Positions 52,028-59,964 of a stretch of DNA of 64,000 nucleotides are shown one piece after another. The first letter of the stretch is position 1; each line of letters opens with the position of its first letter. The DNA is taken from positions 248,001 to 312,000 of the forward strand of contig VBAR01000002.1 of the NCBI GenBank assembly GCA_005882315.1, written 5' to 3'. Under the pieces are notes generated by a model. That model searched no databases and was not told the origin of the DNA. It saw only the letters and a program-made list of their open reading frames with translations. This stretch comes from Bacteroidota bacterium (GTDB taxonomy: Bacteria; Bacteroidota; Bacteroidia; Chitinophagales; Chitinophagaceae). The position numbers and the translations under genes are program-made.

Positions 52028-53029
52028 ATGGAAGTGGATAAAATTATATCGGACTGGAAAAAGAAGGCTTTCAAGCCTTTATACTGGCTTGAAGGAGAAG
52101 AAAACTATTATATCGATAAGTTGGTAGAATATGCTGAACACCAGATATTGCCTGAGTCAGAAGCCTCCTTTAACCTAAGTGTTTTTTATGGTAAAGATGC
52201 GAACTGGGCAGACGTAATTAATGCATGCCGCCGTTACCCAATGTTTGCAGAACGCCAGGTCGTTATTTTAAAAGAAGCCCAGCAAATGAGGGATATAGAA
52301 AAACTGGAACCTTATGTAGAAAACCCTTTAAGCTCAACTGTGTTTGTTGTTTCTTATAAAGAGAAAAAAGTAGATGGCCGTACAAAGTTTGCCAAAACAC
52401 TTGCAAAGAACGGCGTAGTGCTTACCACTAAAAAAATGTATGATGAAAAACTACCGGAGTGGACAAGTGAATTGGTGCATTCAAAAGGGTTGACCATTTC
52501 TCCAAAAGCCTTAATGCTGTTGGTAGATCATATCGGCAATGACTTGTCCCGGATAGATAATGAGATCGATAAACTTTCCATTAATCTTGGTAAAAGAAAA
52601 AATATTACAGAAGAAGATATTGAAGAGTATATTGGTGTAAGTAAAGAGTTTAATGTGTTTGAGCTGCAGGCTGCGCTTGCCGAAAAGAATTTACCTAAAG
52701 CGATTCGCATCATTCAGTATTTTGAATCAAATCCCAAAGCAGCGCCGATACAGTTGATATTACCATCGCTGTATGCATTTTTTAGTAAAGTGTTTATAAT
52801 TTATGGCTTAAATACAAGTGATGAAAAAGCAATAGCACAGGCATTGGGCATGCGTTCTTCTTTTTTTGTAAAAGATTATATAAAGGCGGCCAAGTTATAT
52901 TCATACGCCGGTGTGGAAAGGGCCTTGTTATTATTTCATCATTACAACCTTCGTAGCATTGGCGTACATGATGCAGGCACAGAAGATGCGTCATTGTTAA
53001 AAGAGATGGTTGTAAAGATGATGAACTAG
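52028..53029 (+). CDS. holA: DNA polymerase III, delta subunit
   Basis: 333 residues. KPLYWLEGEENYYIDKLVEY, YPMFAERQVVILKEAQQM, ISPKALMLLVDHIGNDLSRIDNEIDKLSINL and EFNVFELQAALAEKNLPKAIRII match HolA. This clamp-loader subunit opens the beta sliding clamp. It converges with ribF with a one-base gap and no terminator between them. Confidence 0.93.
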   Translation: MEVDKIISDWKKKAFKPLYWLEGEENYYIDKLVEYAEHQILPESEASFNLSVFYGKDANWADVINACRRYPMFAERQVVILKEAQQMRDIEKLEPYVENPLSSTVFVVSYKEKKVDGRTKFAKTLAKNGVVLTTKKMYDEKLPEWTSELVHSKGLTISPKALMLLVDHIGNDLSRIDNEIDKLSINLGKRKNITEEDIEEYIGVSKEFNVFELQAALAEKNLPKAIRIIQYFESNPKAAPIQLILPSLYAFFSKVFIIYGLNTSDEKAIAQALGMRSSFFVKDYIKAAKLYSYAGVERALLLFHHYNLRSIGVHDAGTEDASLLKEMVVKMMN

Positions 53030-53030
53030 G

Positions 53031-54014
53031 TCATAGAATTTTTAGGGAATCGATCTTATCCTGGTCTATCTGTTTTATTAGATCCTCTAATGAGCTAAAC
53101 TTAATTTCCTCTCTCAAATACTGCTTTACATATACTTTCAGGGTTTGACCGTAAATCTCTTCATCAAAATCAAACAGGTTTACTTCCACTACACGTTTCT
53201 TGCCATCAACAGTAGGACGGAAGCCGATGCTCATCATGCCTTTGTAAGGTGAATGGTGAATAGTGAATGGTGAATTGCTTGCTGATGATTCATTATTGCC
53301 AATTCCCAATTGCCCATTCACCTCAGCATACACAGCATAGATTCCATTACCCGGAATGATCTTTTCTTCGTTCTCAATTTTCAGATTTGCAGTTGGGTAA
53401 CCTAGCTTTCTTCCCAATTTATCACCATGTACAACTGTGCCACTAAAAAAGAAATTATAGCCAAGTAATTTATCCGCTATCTCAATTTTACCAGTCAATA
53501 CAGCTTCGCGGATCTTTGTACTGCTGATAGAGATCTCGTCCAGCACATGCTTGGGTATTTCTTTTATCCGGTAGTTGTAAACAGGTGCCATTTCTTCTAA
53601 CAGCAGGTAGTCGCCTTTTCGTTCTTTTCCAAACCGATGATCATAACCAATAATAATGGTATGTGGATGAAATTTATCAACCAAAAAATTTTTAATATAG
53701 GCATTGGCTGTTTGGTTAGCAAAAACCTCTGTAAAAGGAACCACCACCACATGATCGATGCCGAGCCCTGTAAGTATTTCCAGTTTTTCATCCAGCGTAT
53801 TTATCAATCTTATACCCGTATATACGGATGAAACAACTTTTTTGGGATGAGGGTGAAATGTAATGATCACCGTTTCGCCGTTTTCAGCAGCAGCTTCATC
53901 TTTCAGCTTAGCAAGGATCTGCCTGTGCCCCATGTGCACACCATCGAATGTACCTATGGTAATGACAGCGTTTCTGAATGGGGGCAGATCATCTATGTCG
54001 TAGTGTATCTTCAT
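53031..54014 (-). CDS. ribF: Bifunctional riboflavin kinase / FAD synthetase
   Basis: 327 residues from the ATG at 54014 (MKIHYDIDDLPPF). The FAD synthetase (nucleotidyltransferase) domain has TIGTFDGVHMGHRQ and TIIIGYDHRFGKERKG; the C-terminal riboflavin kinase domain has LGYPTANLKI and FRPTVDGKKRVVEVNLFDF. It makes FMN and FAD. An insert of about 23 residues (about 235-257, GQLGIGNNESSASNSPF and on) splits the kinase domain between AVYAEVN and KGMMSIG. It is encoded by a heptanucleotide array and is absent from the usual family pattern. Confidence 0.94.
   Translation of the reverse strand: MKIHYDIDDLPPFRNAVITIGTFDGVHMGHRQILAKLKDEAAAENGETVIITFHPHPKKVVSSVYTGIRLINTLDEKLEILTGLGIDHVVVVPFTEVFANQTANAYIKNFLVDKFHPHTIIIGYDHRFGKERKGDYLLLEEMAPVYNYRIKEIPKHVLDEISISSTKIREAVLTGKIEIADKLLGYNFFFSGTVVHGDKLGRKLGYPTANLKIENEEKIIPGNGIYAVYAEVNGQLGIGNNESSASNSPFTIHHSPYKGMMSIGFRPTVDGKKRVVEVNLFDFDEEIYGQTLKVYVKQYLREEIKFSSLEDLIKQIDQDKIDSLKIL
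53248..53317 (-). repeat. In-frame ten-unit heptanucleotide array inside ribF
   Basis: On the plus strand the phased units are GGTGAAT, GGTGAAT, AGTGAAT, GGTGAAT, TGCTTGC, TGATGAT, TCATTAT, TGCCAAT, TCCCAAT, TGCCCAT. The 70 bases correspond to the riboflavin kinase insert. Confidence 0.75.
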
Positions 54015-54030
54015 TGAGTGCAAAATAAAT

Positions 54031-54065
54031 GTTCAATGCTCAATGTTCAATGTTCATTGTTCAGT
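54031..54065 (+). repeat. Five-unit heptanucleotide array
   Basis: Units GTTCAAT, GCTCAAT, GTTCAAT, GTTCATT, GTTCAGT lie between ribF and purM, directly before the purM -7 box. Confidence 0.8.
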
Positions 54066-54073
54066 TATTTTTG
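54066..54073 (+). promoter_or_regulatory. -7 box for purM
   Basis: TATTTTTG, a full match to TAnnTTTG, lies 20 bases before the ATG at 54094. This supports that start over the upstream ATG at 54043. The heptad array occupies the -33 region. Confidence 0.45.
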
Positions 54074-54093
54074 CAGCAATCCAAAATTTCCCG

Positions 54094-55266
54094 ATGTCGT
54101 TATATTCAAAAAGAGGCGTTTCAGCGCAAAAAGAGGAAGTTCATGCAGCTACAAAGAACCTTGACAAGGGACTTTACCCGATGGCATTTTGTAAAATTTA
54201 CCCCGATGTGCTTTGTGGCGATGAAGCATGGGTGAATGTGATGCATGCAGACGGGGCTGGCACGAAATCTATACTGGCTTATTTATACTGGAAAGAAACG
54301 GGAGATGTTTCCGTTTGGAAAGGAATAGCACAGGATGCGATCGTGATGAATCTTGATGATCTGCTATGTGTCGGTATTTATGATCAGTTGATCTTTTCCT
54401 CTACTATTGATCGCAATAAAAATGTAATTCCAGCCGATGTTTTGAAGGCGATAATAGAAGGCAGCCAGGAGTTTTTTGATTCAATGAAAAAATTTGGAGT
54501 AAACATTACCTATATGGGCGGCGAGACTGCTGATGTGGGTGATGTGGTAAGAACGATCGCTGTAAACGGAACAATGACGGCAAGATGGCCAAAGAATAAA
54601 TTGGTCACTAATGAAAAAATACAGGCAGGTGATGTAATTGTTGGTTTGGCTGGATTTGGAAAAGCTGATTACGAAACTTCTTACAATAGCGGTATTGCCA
54701 GCAATGGCCTTACAAGTGCAAGACATGATATGCTGAGTAAATTTTATGCTGAAAATTTTAAAGAGTCGTATGATAATTCGTTGGATAATGATGTTGTTTA
54801 TATCGGGCCACATAAAATGACGGAAGAAATTTCTATTCCCGGCCAACAGGCAACCGATATAGGGCATCTTATTTTATCTCCAACAAGAACATTTGCCCCG
54901 ATACTTAAAGAGATCCTGGAAAATCAATTTGAATCAGTTCACGGACTGATACATTGCAGCGGTGGCGGACAAACCAAGTGCCTTAAATATGTACCTGAGA
55001 AGGTAAGAATCATAAAAGATAATTTATTTGAACCGCCTGTTATCTTCAATCTCATTCAGCAATCAAGCGGGGCTGATAACAGGGAGATGTACCAGGTCTT
55101 TAATATGGGCACCCGGTTAGAGATTTATACAAATCAAAAAGATGCTGACAAGTTGATCAGCATCTCAAAAAGTTTTGGCGTGGATGCACAGGTTATTGGC
55201 AGGGTAGAGGCTAGCGAAAAAAAGGAGTTAGTGATTATGGTTAATGGAAATGAGTTGAAATATTAA
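54094..55266 (+). CDS. purM: Phosphoribosylformylglycinamidine cyclo-ligase
   Basis: 390 residues from the ATG at 54094 (MSLYSKRGVSAQKEEVHAATK); the longer frame to 54043 would start inside the heptad array and upstream of the -7 box. HADGAGTKSILAYLYW, VMNLDDLLCVGIYD, YMGGETADVGDVVRT, VGLAGFGKADYE and IHCSGGGQTK are PurM blocks. It closes the imidazole ring (FGAM to AIR) with ATP. Its stop overlaps by 4 bases the stop of the convergent M56-amidase gene. Confidence 0.94.
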   Translation: MSLYSKRGVSAQKEEVHAATKNLDKGLYPMAFCKIYPDVLCGDEAWVNVMHADGAGTKSILAYLYWKETGDVSVWKGIAQDAIVMNLDDLLCVGIYDQLIFSSTIDRNKNVIPADVLKAIIEGSQEFFDSMKKFGVNITYMGGETADVGDVVRTIAVNGTMTARWPKNKLVTNEKIQAGDVIVGLAGFGKADYETSYNSGIASNGLTSARHDMLSKFYAENFKESYDNSLDNDVVYIGPHKMTEEISIPGQQATDIGHLILSPTRTFAPILKEILENQFESVHGLIHCSGGGQTKCLKYVPEKVRIIKDNLFEPPVIFNLIQQSSGADNREMYQVFNMGTRLEIYTNQKDADKLISISKSFGVDAQVIGRVEASEKKELVIMVNGNELKY

Positions 55267-57893
55267 TTGGTTACGAGATAAACTTTTGAGGGTATTTTCT
55301 TTTTTACTCCATCTTTTGTGAAAGTAATGTTTTCAAATGTAAGAATTCTTCCGGGCTCGGCGGTATTAATCAGTTGTCTTATTTGTGAATTGAATTCATT
55401 TCCAATGTTTACAAAATCATAGATATGCCCATCATCTTTGTCAATTGAAAAAGTAAAAGTTGATATTTCTGTTCCGGGTTTCAGCCAGGTTAAATCGTAT
55501 ATGGTCGCTTTTTGCAAATCTTTTACACTGATTTTAGGATAATTTGGAAGAGGCTTTGCCTGGTCTTGAGTTTTGGTAATTATTGGAGCCACTTCGTCTA
55601 CTTCTTCCGTAATCACAAATGTTACAGGCTGTGTATGAAATGCATTCACTACATGCCCGTTCTGTTGTGCAGGTACCCATTTAGGTCCTTTTGCAATTAC
55701 ACGTACCACTTCTTCTTCCATGCCATGTCCATGTTTGGTTAATGCTTTCATTGAATTTATATTACCATTCTTATCAACAATAAATTGGACAAGCACTGTA
55801 TACGTACCTGCTTCTGCACTATCTCTTATGGGAATTGTTGCATCAAGATTTTTTTGAAGAAATTTTCTCCAGGCGTCTACCCCGCCAGGAAATGATGGAG
55901 GTATTTCAACTTTTTCAAATATCGGAGTTGCATTATCTGAAAATTCATTTTCAGATCCTTTTTTCAGGGGTGCCGATACAACTACTTCTTGTAATGGTCG
56001 ATTGTTATTTTTATTTAAACTATCATGTAAGGCTATTCTTTGAGCCTTAATTTCCGGATGCTTAGTAATGTAGTTTTTTGTAAATATTTCAATAACGCCA
56101 TACTTACCTTGCTCACCATATTTCGAAATAGCAGTAGGGCCTTTCAGTACAGCTATGCTTTCAATATCATTTGGTGAAAATTCTGCATCAATTTTCTTGA
56201 TAATTATTCTTCCATAAATTTTTCCATCGAGTACTACTAACGGTGCGGTATCTACAAGTGTTACTTCAAGCGTTTTAATCTTCGGAGTATCGGTTACAGG
56301 TCTTGTCTCTTTTTTGTTCAGCTCAATTTCTTCTTTTATTATTTTAGTAATACCTTCTTTTAATTTAGTTTGATTAGTAAATTGACTTACCCCATTCAAA
56401 ATTGCTCTTGCAATTTTTTCCTGGTTGGATTTGTCAGTGATATAAGCCAGGTCTTTTGGATTAGTGATATAACCACATTCAACAATTACAGAAGGGGCTT
56501 TTGTATCATCCAGTACGTAAACCCCCATATTCTCACGAAGCTTAATAGTTGGATTGACAGTGTATATGCCTTCTATTTCTTTTATAAGATGAGAAGCAAG
56601 GGCCTTATCAGCCAAATTCTTTTTCTTACTGGAAACATAAGTGTCAAATCCTGTTAAAGAGGTAGGTTTGTCCTGTGAACCTGCCGAATTAATATGAATC
56701 GAAATAAAAGCTGCAGGGTTTGCTGAATTACTTATCTCAACTCTTTTTCTCAGCCCTTCTTTTATTTCAGTCGCCCCTCCGGGAAAATCATCATTCTCCC
56801 TTGTCATTAATACTTTGATATTATACTCTGGCGCCAATTGCTGAATGATTTTTGAAATTTCAAGATTTAATGCAGCTTCATTTGTAATTCCATCCAATGC
56901 TTTTGAACCCTTATCTGTTCCTCCATGCCCTGCGTCCACAACAATGGTGACCCGTTCAGAGGATCGGATTATAGAATCATTTTCTGCTTTCCGGTTTTTA
57001 TAACTGAAAGCAAATAGTGCTACAATAATTGCAGCAACCGGAAGCACCAGTAGCTTTCTGAGGTACTGGTGCCCGGGTTTTTGAGATGTGGTTATCATGG
57101 CTATACGTCTTTTTATTTGGGTATGAAAAAATGGATTGACAAGGTTTTGTTTTGTGTTCAATGCCTGCATCAGTAGTAGTTCTGCATATTTCCAGCTCTC
57201 TATTTTTTGCATGGCATATTCATCGGCTAAAAATTCATGAATAGCTTTGAGTTCTTTTTTTATCATGTGAAAAAATGGATTGAACCAGGCGATTGCAGCT
57301 ATCGATTCAAGAAAAACAATATCTGCGCTATGCAGCTGTTGAATGTGAAATAGCTCATGCCTGAATATCTGCTCGCCTTTTTCTGATTGCAATTCGATCT
57401 CCTTATTCCAGAACAACCATTTAAAGAATGAGAAAGGTGTACCCGGTTCAGTCGTGTTCACAAAATTTATATCACCGATTTTTTCAGAAGGATAATTTTT
57501 ACTGATGATCCTTATTTTTCTTACTGAAAGAAGAATCCTTGTAATAAAAGCAATGGCAATAAGAAAATACAGGGTATAAAAAATATTTTGCCAGCTAAAC
57601 CAGTTATATCTTGTTTGTGTTGATTGTGCTACAACAGAGATTGTTGCTTCTTCCTCTGCAGGTGGGGTGATAATACCGAGTGTTTGCATCAAAAAAGAAT
57701 TATCAGTGTTTTCATTTGTAAAGTACACGGGTATATTCAGAAATGGTATGACAATACTGATCACAACAGCCATCAGCAGGTAATAGCGATTGTAACGATG
57801 AAAATTTTTATTGCGAAGAAAAAAATGATAATAGCAATAGAGGATGCCGGAAGCAATGATCATTTGCAGCAGGTAAACAAGTAAGGGTTTCAT
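55263..57893 (-). CDS. BlaR1-like M56 peptidase fused to amidase, plug-like and TonB domains
   Basis: 876 residues in at least four modules. (1) M56 membrane peptidase (about 1-300) with four hydrophobic segments and zinc motif HELFH at 179-183. (2) N-acetylmuramoyl-L-alanine amidase of the Amidase_3 class (about 313-505) with the zinc and catalytic set His323 (AGHGG), Glu339, His400 (SIHINS) and Glu472 (VECGY). (3) A TonB-plug-like segment (about 548-606). (4) A TonB C-terminal domain (about 665-762), plus a final domain to 876. BlaR1 proteins sense cell-wall damage and cleave BlaI; the built-in amidase suggests the sensor also acts on peptidoglycan. It overlaps blaI by 4 bases. Confidence 0.88.
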   Translation of the reverse strand: MKPLLVYLLQMIIASGILYCYYHFFLRNKNFHRYNRYYLLMAVVISIVIPFLNIPVYFTNENTDNSFLMQTLGIITPPAEEEATISVVAQSTQTRYNWFSWQNIFYTLYFLIAIAFITRILLSVRKIRIISKNYPSEKIGDINFVNTTEPGTPFSFFKWLFWNKEIELQSEKGEQIFRHELFHIQQLHSADIVFLESIAAIAWFNPFFHMIKKELKAIHEFLADEYAMQKIESWKYAELLLMQALNTKQNLVNPFFHTQIKRRIAMITTSQKPGHQYLRKLLVLPVAAIIVALFAFSYKNRKAENDSIIRSSERVTIVVDAGHGGTDKGSKALDGITNEAALNLEISKIIQQLAPEYNIKVLMTRENDDFPGGATEIKEGLRKRVEISNSANPAAFISIHINSAGSQDKPTSLTGFDTYVSSKKKNLADKALASHLIKEIEGIYTVNPTIKLRENMGVYVLDDTKAPSVIVECGYITNPKDLAYITDKSNQEKIARAILNGVSQFTNQTKLKEGITKIIKEEIELNKKETRPVTDTPKIKTLEVTLVDTAPLVVLDGKIYGRIIIKKIDAEFSPNDIESIAVLKGPTAISKYGEQGKYGVIEIFTKNYITKHPEIKAQRIALHDSLNKNNNRPLQEVVVSAPLKKGSENEFSDNATPIFEKVEIPPSFPGGVDAWRKFLQKNLDATIPIRDSAEAGTYTVLVQFIVDKNGNINSMKALTKHGHGMEEEVVRVIAKGPKWVPAQQNGHVVNAFHTQPVTFVITEEVDEVAPIITKTQDQAKPLPNYPKISVKDLQKATIYDLTWLKPGTEISTFTFSIDKDDGHIYDFVNIGNEFNSQIRQLINTAEPGRILTFENITFTKDGVKKKIPSKVYLVTN

Positions 57894-58261
57894 TTGCCTT
57901 GTTTTTGTTGTTTTTTAATTTGTGCCAACAGACTCTCGAGTTCCTCTACACTTATATTATTTTCTTTTACGAGGTAAGACACCACATTACTAAATGAACC
58001 TTCGAAATAGTTTTTTGCAAACTGTTTGATCGATTTTCCCGAGTATTCATCTTTGGTTACAACGGGGAAATAGCGGTGCTGTCGACCCATCACTTCCACA
58101 TCAACGATCTCTTTTTCAATAAGAATTTTAAGAATTGTTGCAACTGTATTCTGATGTGGTTTGGGGTTCGGCATCGCATCGGTTATTTCACGCAGAAATG
58201 CTTTATCTAATTTCCATAATACCTGCATGATCTGCTCTTCTGCTTTTGTAAGTGGTTTCAT
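57890..58261 (-). CDS. BlaI/MecI-family transcription repressor
   Basis: 123 residues. The winged-helix N-terminus (LTKAEEQIMQVLWKLDKAFLREI, NTVATILKILIEKEIVDVEVMGRQHRYFPVV) is typical of BlaI/MecI/CopY repressors, and the C-terminal dimerisation helices follow. It overlaps the M56 gene by 4 bases (ATGA), the normal BlaI-BlaR arrangement. Two identical dyads 30-65 bases upstream are its likely operators. The cleavage site used by BlaR-type peptidases is not identifiable by eye. Confidence 0.93.
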   Translation of the reverse strand: MKPLTKAEEQIMQVLWKLDKAFLREITDAMPNPKPHQNTVATILKILIEKEIVDVEVMGRQHRYFPVVTKDEYSGKSIKQFAKNYFEGSFSNVVSYLVKENNISVEELESLLAQIKKQQKQGK

Positions 58262-58290
58262 CTTTTTAAAAATTGATAAACCGAAGCTAT

Positions 58291-58326
58291 AACTAATTAT
58301 TTAGTTTAACAACTAAAAATTTAGTT
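58291..58326. promoter_or_regulatory. Double BlaI-type operator
   Basis: Two dyads of identical design: AACTAA-TTAT-TTAGTT (58291-58306) and AACTAA-AAAT-TTAGTT (58311-58326). Their centres are 20 bp apart, about two helical turns. They lie between divergent blaI (ATG at 58261) and ftsE (ATG at 58393), so one repressor could control both. Confidence 0.75.
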
Positions 58327-58392
58327 AAAGCGAAAATTTTTATTACTCCCTAGCATTTCTTCCTTTATTTTGCACAAACCAAACCCATTAGA

Positions 58393-59073
58393 ATGGCTGA
58401 AGCAATCATAGATATAAGGCATGCAAATATTTACCAGGGCAATAACCTCATTTTACAGGATGTGAACCTCACTGTAAATAAAGGAGAGTTTGTTTACTTG
58501 CTGGGCAAGACTGGTACTGGTAAATCAAGCTTATTAAAAACACTTTATGGTGAGTTGCCGATGCGTGAAGGGGAGGCCACTGTAGTCGGGCATACTCTAA
58601 AAAACCTGGATTGGAAGAGGGTTCCTTTTCTCCGCCGCTCATTGGGTGTGGTGTTCCAGGATTTTCAATTATTAACCGACAGAAATGTAAATGATAACTT
58701 GAAATTTGTTTTAAGAGCAACAGGGTGGGTGGATAATAAACTGATGGATGAAAAAATTTCCGATGTACTGGATAAGGTTGGCTTGAAATCGAAAGGGTTT
58801 AAAATGCCTTTTGAGCTGAGCGGTGGCGAGCAGCAAAGGGTGGATGTCGCAAGGGCATTATTGAATTCGCCGAAATTGATTCTTGCTGATGAACCTACCG
58901 GTAACCTTGACCCCGAAACATCAGATGAAATTATGAGTTTGTTATTCCAGATAGCAAAAGAATATGGCACAACCGTGCTGATGGCGACTCATGATTATAT
59001 CGTAGTGCAAAAATTCCCGGCCCGGATGATACGTACCGAAAGAGGCCGTGTACTTGATAATGCTCAAATGTAA
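58393..59073 (+). CDS. ftsE: FtsE-like ABC transporter ATPase
   Basis: 226 residues. Walker A GKTGTGKS (38-45), signature LSGGEQQRVDVARAL, Walker B LILADEPTGNLD and the switch His in LMATHD. VFQDFQLLTDRNVNDNLKFVL is characteristic of FtsE, which pairs with FtsX to activate wall hydrolases at the septum. No ftsX gene is adjacent, as is common in Bacteroidota. It is divergent from blaI and shares the operator region, which is notable because both deal with the cell wall. Confidence 0.88.
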   Translation: MAEAIIDIRHANIYQGNNLILQDVNLTVNKGEFVYLLGKTGTGKSSLLKTLYGELPMREGEATVVGHTLKNLDWKRVPFLRRSLGVVFQDFQLLTDRNVNDNLKFVLRATGWVDNKLMDEKISDVLDKVGLKSKGFKMPFELSGGEQQRVDVARALLNSPKLILADEPTGNLDPETSDEIMSLLFQIAKEYGTTVLMATHDYIVVQKFPARMIRTERGRVLDNAQM

Positions 59074-59078
59074 AATTT

Positions 59079-59960
59079 TTGAATTTATCTGTTCTTATAC
59101 CAGTCTTCAACAGGGATGTTACTTTGCTGGTATCCGCACTGGCAAGCCTGCTCACGAAAGAAAAAATTATAAGCGAAATTATATTACTGGATGATGCTTC
59201 TGCATCAGAGTTTAATAATTTGAACCAGCAATTAGCCGAAGCTGATTTTATTTTCTATTCACGCAATAAATCCAATTGCGGAAGAACGATCACCAGGAAA
59301 TTACTGGCATCACAAGCACAATATGATTACCTGCTTTTTTTAGATTGCGATGTAAAGATCATCAGCCCTGGTTTTATTGCAAACTATCATGCACAAATGA
59401 AGGAAAACACCGATGTATGTAGCGGTGGCCTCGTATATGAAGAAACGGAACCGGATGAAAATAAATTTAAGCTACACTGGCGGTACGGAACATTCAGGGA
59501 GAGTACGCAACGGGTTTTTCTTTCCAGTAATTTTTTAATAAAGAAGGATGTTTTTCTCGGAATGGATTTTAATGCGCCACTAAATCAATATGGCCACGAG
59601 GATACTTTATGGGGAATAGAACTAAAAAAGAAAGGTGTTCAGGCAAAATTTATTGAAAACCCTGTTATGCATGAAGGCATCGAGGAATGTAATTCATATA
59701 TAAATAAGTCTTTGATGGCGGTGGAAAATCTACTTGTGCTGGAAAGATTAATTGGTGAAGAAGAACTTGCCCGACATGTAAAGTTGTACGAGATGTATAA
59801 AAAATTAGACCGCTATAAAATTACCGGGCTGGTTGCTTTGGCGGAAAAATGGTTTCATTCTTCGATCATAAAAAACCTTTGCTCTTATGAGCCTTCCTTA
59901 AAATATTTTGACTGGATGCGGCTGGCACATTTTATACGCTTAAAAAAAGCGGCTAAATAA
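59079..59960 (+). CDS. Glycosyltransferase family 2
   Basis: 293 residues starting with TTG at 59079 (LNLSVLIPVFNRDVTLLV, the standard GT2 opening); the in-frame ATG option lies too far downstream. LFLDCDVKII holds the DxD-type metal site, and NQYGHEDTLWGIELKKKGV is the galactosyltransferase-like acceptor block. It is cytoplasmic or membrane-peripheral. Its start is 5 bases after ftsE, so translation may be coupled. The sugar is unknown. Confidence 0.88.
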   Translation: MNLSVLIPVFNRDVTLLVSALASLLTKEKIISEIILLDDASASEFNNLNQQLAEADFIFYSRNKSNCGRTITRKLLASQAQYDYLLFLDCDVKIISPGFIANYHAQMKENTDVCSGGLVYEETEPDENKFKLHWRYGTFRESTQRVFLSSNFLIKKDVFLGMDFNAPLNQYGHEDTLWGIELKKKGVQAKFIENPVMHEGIEECNSYINKSLMAVENLLVLERLIGEEELARHVKLYEMYKKLDRYKITGLVALAEKWFHSSIIKNLCSYEPSLKYFDWMRLAHFIRLKKAAK

Positions 59961-59964
59961 AGGC

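Noticed and set aside
58393-59960. ftsE and GT2 as part of the BlaI operon
   Set aside because: They lie on the opposite strand; only shared operator control is possible.
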